Positions 14,201 through 24,465 of a DNA stretch of 64,000 bases are shown here, piece by piece; the stretch's first letter is position 1, and the number at the start of each line of letters is the position of its first letter. The position numbers were made by a program, and so were the translations under genes. Origin of the DNA: Aspidapion aeneum (Eukaryota; Arthropoda; Insecta; Coleoptera; Brentidae). The notes under the pieces are model-generated. The model worked only from the letters and a program-made list of their open reading frames with translations, made no database searches and had not been told where the DNA came from. Location: positions 142,545,369 to 142,609,368 of the forward strand of contig OY755039.1 of the NCBI GenBank assembly GCA_963576565.1, written 5' to 3'.

Positions 14201-14405
14201 ACACGGTAGTGCCCCGCTAAGTTTGTGAAAACTACTGTACCATGTTTACCTATAACTCTACTTCAAAATGAAGTACGAAACTCAAAGTTTGTACAGTCGT
14301 AGACCTTCGTAGAGTTAACAATCCCTCCAAGTTTCATGGCCTTACATAAGGTACTAGTAGTAAAGTAGTTATAAAATTTTAAAAAACGTTGAAATTGTGC
14401 GATTT
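14201..14405 (+). repeat. X-family repeat, head fragment
   Basis: GGACACGGTAGTGCCCCGCT through AAAAAACGTTGAAATTG matches the first about 200 bp of the copy at 11926. Confidence 0.6.
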
Positions 14406-16060
14406 GTAGAAAAACACGTTCTTTTCTTGAACAAATTGTTTTACCTTAAAACACTTTGTTTTAAAGTAAAATATTTCTTTTTAGGTCAACGCAGCGTTTA
14501 GTAATGTTGAAATGAGACTTTATTTTTCTTCTTTAATTGTTTTGTTTCAGTGTAACAGCGTGTCCCATTTTCGATGGGATTAAATGGGAAACTCGGTTAT
14601 TATTAAAGATATTGATTTTCTGATTGCACCTTACCTTTGATATACCCCGTAGTTTCGCTAATACAGGGAGTTTTTGAAAAAATTGTATTTTTAATAATCT
14701 CTTGTATCTCGCTTATTTTGCGAGATACTTTTATTCTGTAAAAACATTTTTATGGCAACTTTTTTAGAAGAAAATAATGATCAATTTTTTAAAATATTGT
14801 TTAGTTTTTGAGATATGGTATTTATCATAAAAAATTGAAATACGGACCTGGACTTTTTTTATTACTATTTTGATTGGTTTCATGCTAGTATTATCATAAA
14901 ATAATAAAAAGTTTAAAAAGTTTTTGTTTTAAGGTAAAAAAAAATATTTAATATTTAAAAAAAAAAGTCCGAACCTGGATATTTCCAACATAAATATAAA
15001 CTAAAAATTGCTAGTTAAACAATTTTTAGTTTAACTGTTTTGATACTTAGCATATTAAAATGGTTTTACGTCAATTTACAGATTTATTTAAAACAAAGTC
15101 TACGAAAAATACAAAAAAAAACAAAGTATAAAAAATAACTAATTTTTCTGATTACCATTATGTGTAAGACATTGTTGGCATTTTTGAGTAATTTTTCTTA
15201 ACGCATTTTGCATAAAAATATTTCTGCCATTTAACTATTGAGATTTTGTTGCTTGAATGAAGCAGTCAAACATATCACATTTTTCAAAATCTGGATATGG
15301 TCGATTTCTAGCCAGTTTAAAATAATTGTAAGCCATTCACAAAAATGACAAGTAAAATGACATTGTCAATTCCACGCTTTTGTTTTGTAAATTTCACGAC
15401 CTGCTGTTCGGTTATCAAATAATTAGTATGATATTTTTTTGGTAACTTTTTTAATTATCATTTCAAAACAGATAAACTAAAAATCGTTCAAGACACACTA
15501 GGTCTTGCAATTTTTAATTTATAATTTCCAGGTTCGGACTATAATTTTTTTTCAAATATTAAATAGTTTTTTTTAACCTTAAATCAAAAAAATATTACAG
15601 TTTTATCATTTTAAGGTAATAATAGCATGGAAATAATCAAAGTAGTAATAAAAGAAATCCAGGTCCGTATTTAATTTTTTTATGATAAATACCATATCTC
15701 AAAAATTAAACAATATTTTAAAAAATTGACAACGACATTATTTTGCTCTAAAAAAGTTGCCATAGAAAGGTTTTTACAGAATAAAAATATCTTGCAAAAT
15801 AAGCGAGATACAAGGAATTAATTAAAATGCAATTTTTTCAAAAACTCCCTGTATTAGCGAAACCACGGGGTATAGCAAAAATCTGATTACACCATTTTTA
15901 AGGGCTCCAAAAAAGAGCACGGTAAGGTGCAATCAGAAGATCGATATCTTTAATAATAACCGAGTTTCCCATTTAATCCCATCGAAAATGGGACACGCTG
16001 TACACCATTTTGTAACTAAGCAAATTGTAGAGAATGTATGTTTTTGGGTTGTGTATTTAT
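14406..16060. mobile_element. ACACGGTAA-type MITE relative interrupted by a long-TIR element
   Basis: Left part (AACACGTTCTTTTCTTGAAC to TTGTTTCAGTGTA) and right part (ACTAAGCAAATTGTAG) match the uninterrupted sequence at 6058-6225. The gap is the element at 14556-16000. Confidence 0.6.
14556..16000. mobile_element. Long-TIR Tc1/mariner-like element, copy A
   Basis: 1445 bp, nearly 0.5-kb inverted arms starting CAGCGTGTCCCATTTTCGAT, flanked by TA (with one extra A on the left). The interior (about 15124-15350) carries a minus-strand frame beginning MAYNYFKLARNRPYPDFEKC that ends at a TAG after 33 codons. Copy B at 61698-63204 keeps this frame open for 65 codons. No transposase seen. Confidence 0.8.
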
Positions 16061-16349
16061 ATCGGTATTAAATTTAAGTTCAGATATTTTTTTATTAATT
16101 TTATTTATTTTTTAAAATGGTAACATTACAATAAGCCCTTATCTAGTATGTCTTAAAAAAAAAACTTCGTTTTTATCCAAAACACTTTAAAAATTTCGGC
16201 TATTTTAACGGTACAAAATCTTAGTTTAAATAACAAAAAAATTAATACTTATTTTAACATTTATTTACACTTAGAAATTAGTAATTATAGAAAGGGATAA
16301 TCTAATTATAATATGTACAAATACCTACCTAAGGCTAGGTAGATATATT

Positions 16350-16895
16350 AGGGAGTTTTTGAAACGAATAAAATTTTGACAACTTTGACAGCCTTTGTGA
16401 TTGATTGTCACTTGTAAAAGCCACAACGGAAAAGCTCCGTAGCTCAAGGTAGTGGCAGTGGTTAATTGGGGACTTATTAAGGAATTATTTGCAATAGTGC
16501 CAGGCACTAATTATTTCGTCACTATTATTGCCTGGCCTTATTATAATAAGTCCCTATTACAATAAAGTAAGTTAATAAATAATAGTGCTGGGCACTATTC
16601 TGACTGACAGTTGATCTTGAAAATTGACATATCAAAGTTCAATTTATAAATTCAGTCGTCGCATACCTATTAATTCCGGCTATTATAATACACAAAGGCC
16701 TTATTTTGAAAGAAAACAGCTGTTCTTATAATGCGAAACTGTCAGAATAGTACCCGGCACAGTAAGTGCCTGGCTTTATTGCAATAAGTCCCTATTACAC
16801 TACTGAAAGACATTTCGATAGTGCGAAGACGCAGTGTTTACCACTACCACAAGGAAGTGTCAAATAATAGTTTCAAAAACTCCGTCTTTACTTAA
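16350..16895. mobile_element. Inverted-repeat element hosting a MITE
   Basis: Ends AGGGAGTTTTTGAAAC (16351) and GTTTCAAAAACTCCGT (16881) are inverted. The centre is occupied by a GGGACC-type MITE. Confidence 0.5.
16469..16792. mobile_element. GGGACCTATTGCAATA MITE, copy 3, rearranged
   Basis: Both TIRs recognisable (GGGGACTTATT...GCAATAGTGCCAGGCACT and AGTGCCTGGCTTTATTGCAA). The left side is duplicated (a second GCCTGG...AATAAGTCCC at 16529-16557), so one copy appears to have inserted in or recombined with another. Confidence 0.6.
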
Positions 16896-17278
16896 ACTCT
16901 AATAAGTACATCATTGGCTACTTTTAGTCGAAAAACAAGAATGCCAACATTTTGTTTTTCAACCATATTTTACTAATTTTTTTAGTATAATAATAGGGAC
17001 TTTTTCAATCAGTAAAATCGCCTTTAAATATGGGAAACTATTTTTCTGACTTTTTATCGCTTCAGATAATTTGCCCTAGTTAAAAGAGGAGAAGATAGCA
17101 GTACATGGAGAGCAAGTAATCATCGAAAAAGAAATGATAAAGAATAGTATTAAAAAGCTTAAATCAAGAAAAGCTAGCGGACCTGGGGAAATATACGATG
17201 AAATGCTCAAATATGGATCAGAGAAACTACTAGAAAATTTCACATATTATTATATTAACAATCAACGCATACACGGAC

Positions 17279-17649
17279 CAAGCGCGGATCTGGGTCAAAA
17301 TCTAGGGGGGGGGGGGGGGGGTAATGGTCGACGAACATTTTTTTGTCATATAATTTTTTTTCTAGGGGGGGGGTAATTCTCCTGTTTTCCCTTTGTGAGT
17401 GGGGGGTAATTCTCCTGTTTTCCCTTATTTTATTAGGAAAAAGTGCATATTTTTGTTTCTAGGGGGGGTAACGGGGTAATTACTCCCCCCTAGAAACAAA
17501 AATATGCACTTTTTAGTAAATAGTGCATATTTTTGTTTCTAGGGGGGGTAACGGGGTAATTACCCCCCCCCCTAGAAACAAAAATATGCACTTTTTCCTA
17601 ATAAAATAAGGGAAAACAGGAGAATTACCCCCCCTCAAATCCGCGCTTG
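17279..17649. mobile_element. CAAGCGCGG hAT-type MITE, copy 1
   Basis: 371 bp with TIRs CAAGCGCGGATCTGGG and CAAATCCGCGCTTG and a perfect 8-bp target duplication ACACGGAC (17271-17278, 17650-17657), typical of hAT. The interior is built of nested inverted repeats of AAAAGTGCATATTTTTGTTT next to poly-G and poly-C tracts. It interrupts the LINE frame. Confidence 0.9.
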
Positions 17650-18508
17650 ACACGGACATACAGTACCTGATGATTGAAAAATAATATATAAAAAAGAAAA
17701 CATGCTGGATTGCAACAATTACAGAGGAATTTCAGTAACCAGTACTCTAAGTAGATTGTACCGTAGTATTCTTAGAAATCTAATAGAGAATGATTTTCAT
17801 GAACAAGACGAAGAAGAGCAAAGTGGGTTTCGTGCAGGCAGACCTTGTATTTAGAATGTTTTTTGTCTTAAACAACTAATTGAGAAAAGGAGTTCCAGAA
17901 ATATAGAGACTCATGTTACCTTTGTGGACCTACAAAAAGTATATGATAACGTTCCAGAAGAAAAATTACGGATGGCGTTAGAGCAAACTAATATCAATCA
18001 TAGATACGTCAAAGTGATAAAAGGACTATACAAAGGGCAAAATCTAAAATTAAAATTGGAAATTCAAAGGAATTCCTGGTAACGAAAGACTTGAGAGAGG
18101 GATGTTGTATCTCTCCAACTCTTTTCTAAATATATATCGCAGTGGCTCTAGAAAACTGGAAACAAAAAGTACATGGGAATACAACTTAACGACTGATTTA
18201 CCATATACACACTACAGTTTGCTGATGATCAAGTAATTGTAGCTAATGATAAAAAAGACATGGAGCATATGATGAGAAAATTAACGGAAGAATACCAAAA
18301 GTGGGGGTTAACAGTGAACGTGGACAAGACACTATGCTTACGCATTGGAAAGAATCAAGTGAATTCGAACTAGACAATGGACAAACAATATCTCCATGCA
18401 ATGAGTGTGTATCCGTGTGTGTCACATTGATAAGACAGGAACCGACTGTAAAGAACTGGAAAAAAGAATTGTAAAAGCAAAAAAGGTTATTGGATGTCTT
18501 AGTATTTT

Positions 18509-18934
18509 ATGGAGCAGGGAGATCAAAAAAATGTAAAATTTAACATATATGAAACGATGGTGAAAAGCTCGCTGTTTTATGGAATAAAGACTTGTCGCGT
18601 AACACAAACACAAAACAAAAATGGAAAGTGTCGCAATGGATGCAAAAATGGATCAATGAGAATATCTAAAACAGATCATATAAGAAATGAGATCATAAAA
18701 GAAAGAATGGGAATCGAGGAAAGCATAACGGATGACATCATTAAAAGACAACTGATATGGTACTGCCATGTACAACAGATGAACGACGAACGATTACCAA
18801 AGCAGGTCCTAGAATGGCAACCAATAGGGCTCAGAAAAAGAGGACGTCCTAAACTAGAATGGCAACAGTCAATCCAAAGATTAATGAGTCAAAAAAACCT
18901 GACAGAAGATGATTCTCAAAATCGAAGGAGGTGA
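18509..18934 (+). pseudogene. LINE ORF2 C-terminal fragment
   Basis: 141 codons: KFNIYETMVKSSLFYGIKTC, ITDDIIKRQLIWYCHVQQMN, DERLPKQVLEWQPIG, RKRGRPKLEWQQS. The pattern (W)YGHVQRM-DERLPK-RKRGRP is typical of the ends of RTE/Jockey-like endonuclease-RT proteins in insects. The Tyr-Gly of the motif is changed to YC here. Confidence 0.75.
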
Positions 18935-18981
18935 AGAATAGGCGTCGGACAACGTAGTAAAACGTTCTAAACCGACATAAT

Positions 18982-19225
18982 AGTATAGTAAAAGATAACA
19001 ATTATATAACGATAACAAATGCAGCTGTGTGGTTATTAACGACTAGGTAATAAACAAGAAAAAAGTAAAATAACGAGAATGGCTGACCCTTTATTTACGG
19101 AGAATAATTTAACTTGTGAAACTCTTGTTTTGTTTCTTGCTTGTTTGTAGCTTTTTATAGCGAGAGAGCTTCGAAAATAACCACAAAGCTGCAACTGATG
19201 GTTATCGTTATAGTTATTGTTTATA
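18982..19225. repeat. Inverted repeat, about 45-bp arms
   Basis: AGATAACAATTATATAACGA ... TGCAGCTGTGTGGTTATT at 18982-19039 is mirrored by AATAACCACAAAGCTGCA ... GTTATAGTTATTGTTTAT near 19176-19223. It is probably a small MITE. Confidence 0.5.
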
Positions 19226-19318
19226 GTGCACATAGTCAGGAAGCGAAAGAGCTCTATAACTCCTTATTTGGAGGCGATTTACTGCACGGATCACCAGTGA
19301 TTTACTGGTTCCCCTAAA

Positions 19319-19555
19319 CAGTGGCGGCTCCATCTCCTAAACATACAACTAATTTTGTTAGTTTAGCAGCATCACTTATTTAAAATTTGTCACAAATTCT
19401 ACTTAATTTTTTTTTAAATTTCGCCTGCGGCGCTATTAATCTCCTTTAGCTACTAAATTTTATACCTCAATTTCTATCAAAAACCACTAAAAAATTTTTT
19501 TGATGTTTGTTTCCACTTTGGCCCCTTCCCCCCGGATATCCTGGATCCGCCACTG
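19319..19555. mobile_element. hAT MITE (CAGTGGCGGATCCAG family), intact
   Basis: 237 bp, TIRs CAGTGGCGG...CTGGATCCGCCACTG, exact 8-bp duplication CCCCTAAA (19311-19318, 19556-19563). A second copy begins at 59032 and is broken. Confidence 0.92.
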
Positions 19556-19732
19556 CCCCTAAAAGTCCCTCATGTGCGTTTTTTCTTTTTTGATTCGACT
19601 TTTTGATACTCTTGTCAGATTTTGTAAGGAAATATACACCAATCATTTATCTCTATCTATCGAGCAGTCAAATTTAGACCCCTTTTTTGTTAAATATTCC
19701 CAATGAAATTCAAGTTTTGTTGATAGTCTAAA

Positions 19733-20317
19733 GTATTGTTCATACTCGTCTTAGTCTTTTGTTTTTGATTAGTCTTTGTCCTTTGATTAGTCTTAGCTGT
19801 CTTAAACAAAATCGGCTGTTCATACTCGTCTTTTGTTTTTGATTAGTCTTAGTCATAACCCACTGAAAAAAAAAATCAATTTCAATAAAAAGGCCCCTTT
19901 TCAAAAGTCATTTTCTACACAAAACAACCTTATTTAACCTAATTTGTGCACGAAACACAGACACGAAAGAACAAAAGCGAAAAAGAAAATAAAAACAAAT
20001 AAAATTTTGAGGTTATGTTGAGATTTTCTGTTAAAAACATGATTAATAGCGGTAAATTCAAAATTTCGGCCGCGCGCTTGCGCTCTTCGGACGCCCTGTA
20101 AAAAAACAACAAATATCAGCTGATGTCTGTCACTCGTCTTAGTCGTTGTCCTAAGGATTGAAAGTTGGCAACTCTTAAGACAAAGACTAATCAAAAACAA
20201 AAGCAAAAGCATTGTATGAACACTCCAATAAGAAACAGTGGTTTTAACTTTCTTATGACAAGACATATGACTAAACCAAGACAAAAGACTAGACAAAAGA
20301 TGAGTATGAACGATCCA
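19733..20317. mobile_element. GTTCATACTCGTC MITE, copy 2 (inverse orientation)
   Basis: 585 bp, aligned end to end with 5470-6055. Flanking tetranucleotides are TAAA and TTAG, each one base off TTAA. It includes the same ACAGGGCGTCCGAAGAGCGC segment in reverse. Confidence 0.75.
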
Positions 20318-20683
20318 TTAGAATATTCCATAAAAATATACAAGAAATTTGAAAATATTCAGTGAGATGTAATTCTCGGTAAAAAAGAACAAGTGTGATC
20401 TTTTACTTTCGCCTAAAAAAAATTGTTTTGTTGCCTCAAAATCATGGATTATCTGCTCAAAATATACAATAGTTTATTTTTACAATAATAAGTAATAGAG
20501 ACATTTAGTTTAGTAAAATTATTAAAAATTAAAAAAAGCGTACAACTAATTAAGGCCATCAAAGAGTTATACCGCAATAGTAAGACAAAAGTTAAAATAA
20601 AAGCAAAACTAACCAAAGACTTTCAAGTAAATAAAGGCCTTAAACAAGGTTGCTGTATCTCGCCTAGGCTATTCAAGATATAC

Positions 20684-21352
20684 TTGGAACAAGTCCTTAA
20701 AGTATGGAAGAGAAAATGCCAAAACATGGGAATTCCGTTGGACGAAACCACCTTGTATACTTTGTGTTTCGCCGATGATCAGATAGTAGTGGCTCAGGAT
20801 TATGACGACTTCGAATATATGACACGAAAACTAATAGAAGAGTACAATAAGTGGGGACTAGAGGTTAATCTCAATAAGACAGAGTATATGTGTATCGGTG
20901 GAACGAAACAGGATCTAATCTTAAATACCGGGCAGCGAATTCAGTCCTGTGTTGAGTATAAATACTTAGGTCTAAAAATTACAGCTGACGGAACACTAAA
21001 CAAAGCTATAAAAGATCGAAACGTACAAGGAAGAAAAGCAATAACTTTATTAAATGGAATAATTTGGGACCAAAGTATATCAAAACATAACAAAAAGCTT
21101 ATATATAACACCATTGTAAAAAGTATTATTACATACGGCTCAGAAGTATGGCCAATCAAGGATAGAACAGAAAAAATGCTTTCCGCTACGGAGATGGACT
21201 ATTGGAGAAGAGCAGCAGGGAAATCAAAAAGAGAAAGAGTTACAAATCAAAGAATAAGAGAAATTATGACAGTGGGTGAACGTACTTTAGTGGATAATAT
21301 AAGAACAAAACAACTGGTGTGGTACGGACATGTACAGTCGGGGACATATTAA
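20684..21352 (+). pseudogene. LINE reverse transcriptase C-terminal half
   Basis: The open frame extends upstream of the ATG to about 20560 (KDFQVNKGLKQGCCISPRLF, motif B). Motif C is LCFADDQIVVAQDYDDF; then NKWGLEVNLNKTEYMCIGG, CVEYKYLGLKITADGTL, ITYGSEVWPIKDRTEK and TKQLVWYGHVQ. The frame ends artificially in the MITE inserted inside HVQ|RM. The 5' half with endonuclease is absent, so it is not autonomous. Confidence 0.85.
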
Positions 21353-21545
21353 ATTGCCGCTCTGGAAAATAAAAAAAATTCCTATTTGAAATTCGGAAAA
21401 GCAATTTAAACCAAACCAAAAAAATTGTGAACTTTACTACTGTCTGTATACATACGTATTTAAAAATTTATTGTTTTTAATTTCTTTAATTGATTAATTT
21501 TGACAGAAAAAAAAATAAAACGGCCATTTAAAAAGTCCCCGACTG
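21335..21545. mobile_element. Nested Tc1/pogo-type MITE, TA duplication
   Basis: 211 bp, TIRs CAGTCGGGGAC...GTCCCCGACTG, TA at 21333-21334 and 21546-21547. It interrupts the LINE codons for HVQRM exactly. Confidence 0.9.
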
Positions 21546-21547
21546 TA

Positions 21548-21742
21548 CAAAGAATGAATGATGAAAGACTACCTAAACAAATACTACAATGGAAACCAAC
21601 TGACCGAAGAAAACGAGGACGGCCAAGGAGAAGCTGGAGAGAAGGAATAGACAGTGAAATAAGAATAAGAGGCCTAGATGATGAATTATGGGCAAACAGA
21701 AACGAGTGGAGATTGGGTATCGGAAGACGTAGAACGTTGTGA
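21548..21742 (+). pseudogene. LINE ORF2 C-terminal end after the MITE
   Basis: Continues the interrupted protein: RMNDERLPKQILQWKPTDRR, KRGRPRRSWREG, DSEIRIRGLDDELWANRNEW, RLGIGRRRTL and stop. The upstream residues in this frame come from MITE sequence. Confidence 0.8.
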
Positions 21743-22206
21743 AACCGATAAATATATATATATTAAAAATTCAAAAATTAGTTGACCGTTTTACGTAAAT
21801 ATGTGTTTTCTTTAAAGCAAAAACTGAAATCGATTTTTGAGATCAGGCGCGGGTCTACGGGAGGGGAAAAGAGGAACATTTTCCCCCAAATCTGAAACTT
21901 TATTTAGTTTTATTACGTTAGAGCATAAATATGGGGCATACACATGCATTCTCAGACGCGATGCTTGAAGCCAGGACCCCTATGTAATTCTTAATGTTCC
22001 TTTTTCGGATAGACAGGGTTTCGGTTACTGCGCATGCGTCAGTTTTGGTGGTTTTGGAACATATTCCGTTACTTCACTACATTATTTGACAATTGTCAAA
22101 TGTTTGACACACAGAATACACCTCCTGGTCACTAATAGGGCAAAGTGGGTAGAGATGCCCCGCTGGTAGAGATGGCCAGCAGAGTTTATTGGAAATTAAA
22201 CATTTG

Positions 22207-22341
22207 TAAGGAGAAGCTGGAGAGAAGGAATAGATAGTGAAATAAGAATAAGAGGCCTAGATGATGAATTATGGGCAAACAGAAACGAGTGGAGATTGGG
22301 TATCGGAAGACGTAGAACGTTGTGAAACCGATAAATATATA
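22207..22341 (+). mobile_element. Severely 5'-truncated LINE copy
   Basis: AAGGAGAAGCTGGAGAGAAG to AAACCGATAAATATATA is almost identical to 21627-21765: a second, very short insertion of the same LINE with the same 3' end. Confidence 0.8.
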
Positions 22342-22886
22342 CGGTAGTGCAGAACGTCGCTATCTTATAAGCTGTTTATATTATGTGCAGAGAGTGTGTT
22401 GCTGTGCTTAAAAATTCCTTAGTTTTGACATGATTTTATGATCTTTTTTTAGGGTGGGTGCATATTTTTTTGTTTAGTTTGTAGAGGCATTACTATTTAA
22501 GCATTTTATTTATAATTAGGGCAGTGGCGACTTAAATACATGCGGCACAATATCCTAACCTCAAAAATTATTTTCCGTTGGTTTTTGTGAATTGCTCGAT
22601 AGGCCATCTCTTACTACTAAACGGTAGAGATGCCCCAGTTGTAGTAGCTAGAGATGGTCAATACATTTTCAATTGATTTTTATTTCGGATGTCATTTCTT
22701 CTTTCTATAAAAGAATCTGTCCTTTAAGAGTAGGGTTACCAGATGAAAAGGTCTCTAAACAGGACCAGCCGTCAAGAAAATCCGGACAAAATCCGGACGA
22801 CAAAATTTTTTCGATGCCACACACAAAAAATCAACTTTTTTTTTATTGAAACAATAACTAATAAATAACATAATATACCTACTATT

Positions 22887-23108
22887 TTATAGGTACTTTT
22901 CACTGCTTTGTATTTTATTCAACAGCGTTGAATTTTTAGGCAGAAGTACAAAATCGTAAAATTCTGACCAGCTCATATTTCTTAAATTGTATGGTGTCAT
23001 GAGTATTCCTTTTACAGAAGATAAAAGCAGCCTATTTCTTTCTTTGGGTAGAAATACTTGCATTAAAATATTTTGCCCATTTTTCGTGGGTAGGCAGATT
23101 GTGGTCAT
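22887..23108 (-). pseudogene. hAT transposase C-terminal remnant
   Basis: 73 codons. KERNRLLLSSVKGILMTPYN followed by LRNMSWSEFYDFVLLPKNST matches the end of the hAT dimerisation region (usual pattern: ERNRL...VK..L...YN..MSC..FY.FLL). The Cys of MSC is Trp here but Cys-like in the sister copy (MSCSEF). Catalytic residues lie outside the remnant. Confidence 0.6.
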
Positions 23109-23230
23109 CAGAAGTAGAATTGTCTGATATGTACTTTTTTAAATTACAAACTTCATCAAAAATATCTTAAGACCACACGGCAAAAGTGTAAACTTCAACA
23201 AGGTGAAATTAATATATAATAGTACTTTAA

Positions 23231-23533
23231 GCGGGGTCTTCACATAACGTTTTACCTTACGTCTTGCCTGTCAGTCAAAAGGGTCAAGTATGACGGCTGA
23301 AAGACTAGCATAGACACTTGATAGTTTTAACGTACGTTTTTAGATCAGTTTTTGATACAAAACGATGGTTTTATTGGAAAACAATGCGTGATCCGGTCAG
23401 TTCTCTAGGCGGTCTTCCGTCGTAAATCAGTTCAAGTAAAACGTCCGTTTTTCCGTCTACACACAAAGTTTTACTTGATGCGTTTTGACTGAACAGGCAA
23501 GATCTAAGGTAAAACGTTATGTGAAGATCCCAC
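23231..23533. mobile_element. Nested TTAA MITE inside hAT copy 1
   Basis: 303 bp; TIRs GCGGGGTCTTCACATAACGT and its complement ending CGTTATGTGAAGATCCCAC; TTAA on both sides (23227-23230, 23534-23537). The same insertion is in the sister hAT copy. Confidence 0.8.
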
Positions 23534-24304
23534 TTAAAGGTGAATTCACACTGCTAAATTTATCGACGATTATTGTTTAATTGCATTTTTTGAAACTAGT
23601 TTATTTTGCATTATTTGATGTTTATAAAGGCGGCTACTTTATCCGGACGTTTATGAAAAATCCGCCCGGACCCACCCGGACGTAGTAAAAATCCGGACGT
23701 CTGGTAACCCTATTTAAGAGGCAAATGGATGGAGGAAAATTTAATTGCAGCGATCCAGGGTGTTCGGAAAGGCGAATTAGGTACTAATTCAGCAGCTCGC
23801 AGTAACAAAAAGAAAGTAATAAATATTATTTAGACATTAAAATGTATCGGCCATCTCTACCACCCCATGAGGGGCATCTCACCCAATGAACTTTTACAAG
23901 TTCATTGATCTCACCCAACCCTAGAGGTAGAAATGGTCAAGTTAGAAAAAATGTTTTTTTCGATTTTGATGAGTATTTTTTTTTATTACTGCCATTTTGA
24001 TTGAATATTATAAATAAATAATATTTGATACCCACAGAATCGTAATTATTTTATTTAAATTAGCAAAACTAAAATTTCTAGGTCAAGATGGGGCACCTCT
24101 ACCAACTTTACCCTATATTTTGTTCAATATTTATAATGATATTTCCCCTCCAAATAAAGTTTCTAAATCCGCTGCTGCAAGGATTTAATAAAGCGCCAGA
24201 TTTCAAAAATGTAAGCTGCTCTAGTACTCAGAGCTTCATGCGTTTTTTCTTAAACTAAACTGTCACAGTTATAGTTTTTTGCTAAAATTGCATCTATATT
24301 AATA

Positions 24305-24465
24305 TCAACACTGGGTCTCTTGATCTTTAGGTTTGGTAAGCCATCTTGATTTAACGCGGACAGCTACGAGATACAGCGCTACAGCTAATAGTACCACGCA
24401 TGCGCTGCAAATGGACGCTATTTCTACGTGGTAGAGTCGTCTGGGCGATGCGGGTTCTGCTACTT
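24305..24465 (-). CDS. Host gene exon 7 (transmembrane helix, tail, stop)
   Basis: 161 nt; acceptor tttttatttaag, phase 1 start, TGA at 24307-24305. It encodes residues 622-674: a short proline-containing linker (EVAEPASPRRLYHVE), a 21-residue hydrophobic helix (IASICSACVVLLAVALYLVA) and a tail beginning RVKSRW and ending KDQETQC. The positive residues just after the helix fit a type I topology. An ATTAAA at about 24184-24189 on this strand is a possible polyadenylation signal. Confidence 0.8.

Larger units (their letters stand above)
17085..18975 (+). mobile_element. Decayed endonuclease-reverse transcriptase LINE
   Basis: Plus-strand ORF2 remnant with many frameshifts: SIKKLKSRKASGPGEIYDEM (17145), NNYRGISVTST (17717), QSGFRAGRPC (17820), FVDLQK-YDNVPEEKL (17930, motif A), LREGCCISPTLF (18090, motif B), LQFADDQVIVAND (18220, motif C), then the C-terminal frame. 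A hAT-type MITE interrupts it at 17279-17649. Same family as 33450-34215 and related to 20551-21765. Confidence 0.8.
20551..21765 (+). mobile_element. 5'-truncated LINE, better preserved, with nested MITE
   Basis: From the middle of the RT domain to the 3' end AAACCGATAAATATATATAT. The coding frame is open before and after the MITE at 21335-21545, and removing that MITE restores it. Confidence 0.85.
22731..23712. mobile_element. hAT element (TAGGGTTACCAGA), copy 1
   Basis: 982 bp, TIRs TAGGGTTACCAGA...TCTGGTAACCCTA, exact 8-bp duplication TTTAAGAG (22723-22730, 23713-23720). It carries a remnant of the transposase C-terminus and a nested TTAA MITE. The copy at 57781-58762 has the same length in opposite orientation. 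Confidence 0.9.
22138..24113. mobile_element. Pogo-like non-autonomous shell (GGGCAAAGTGGGTAGAGATG)
   Basis: TIR GGGCAAAGTGGGTAGAGATGCCCC on the left and GGGGCACCTCTACCAACTTTACCC on the right, flanked by TA. Subterminal GTAGAGATG(C/G)CC-like motifs recur in both orientations (22167, 22626, 22648, 23853, 23926). It holds a LINE 3' fragment and a complete hAT element. No transposase of its own is visible. Confidence 0.6.

Noticed and set aside
16325..16507. 60-codon minus frame as a gene
   Set aside because: Spans the boundary of two repeats and has no splice or domain support.
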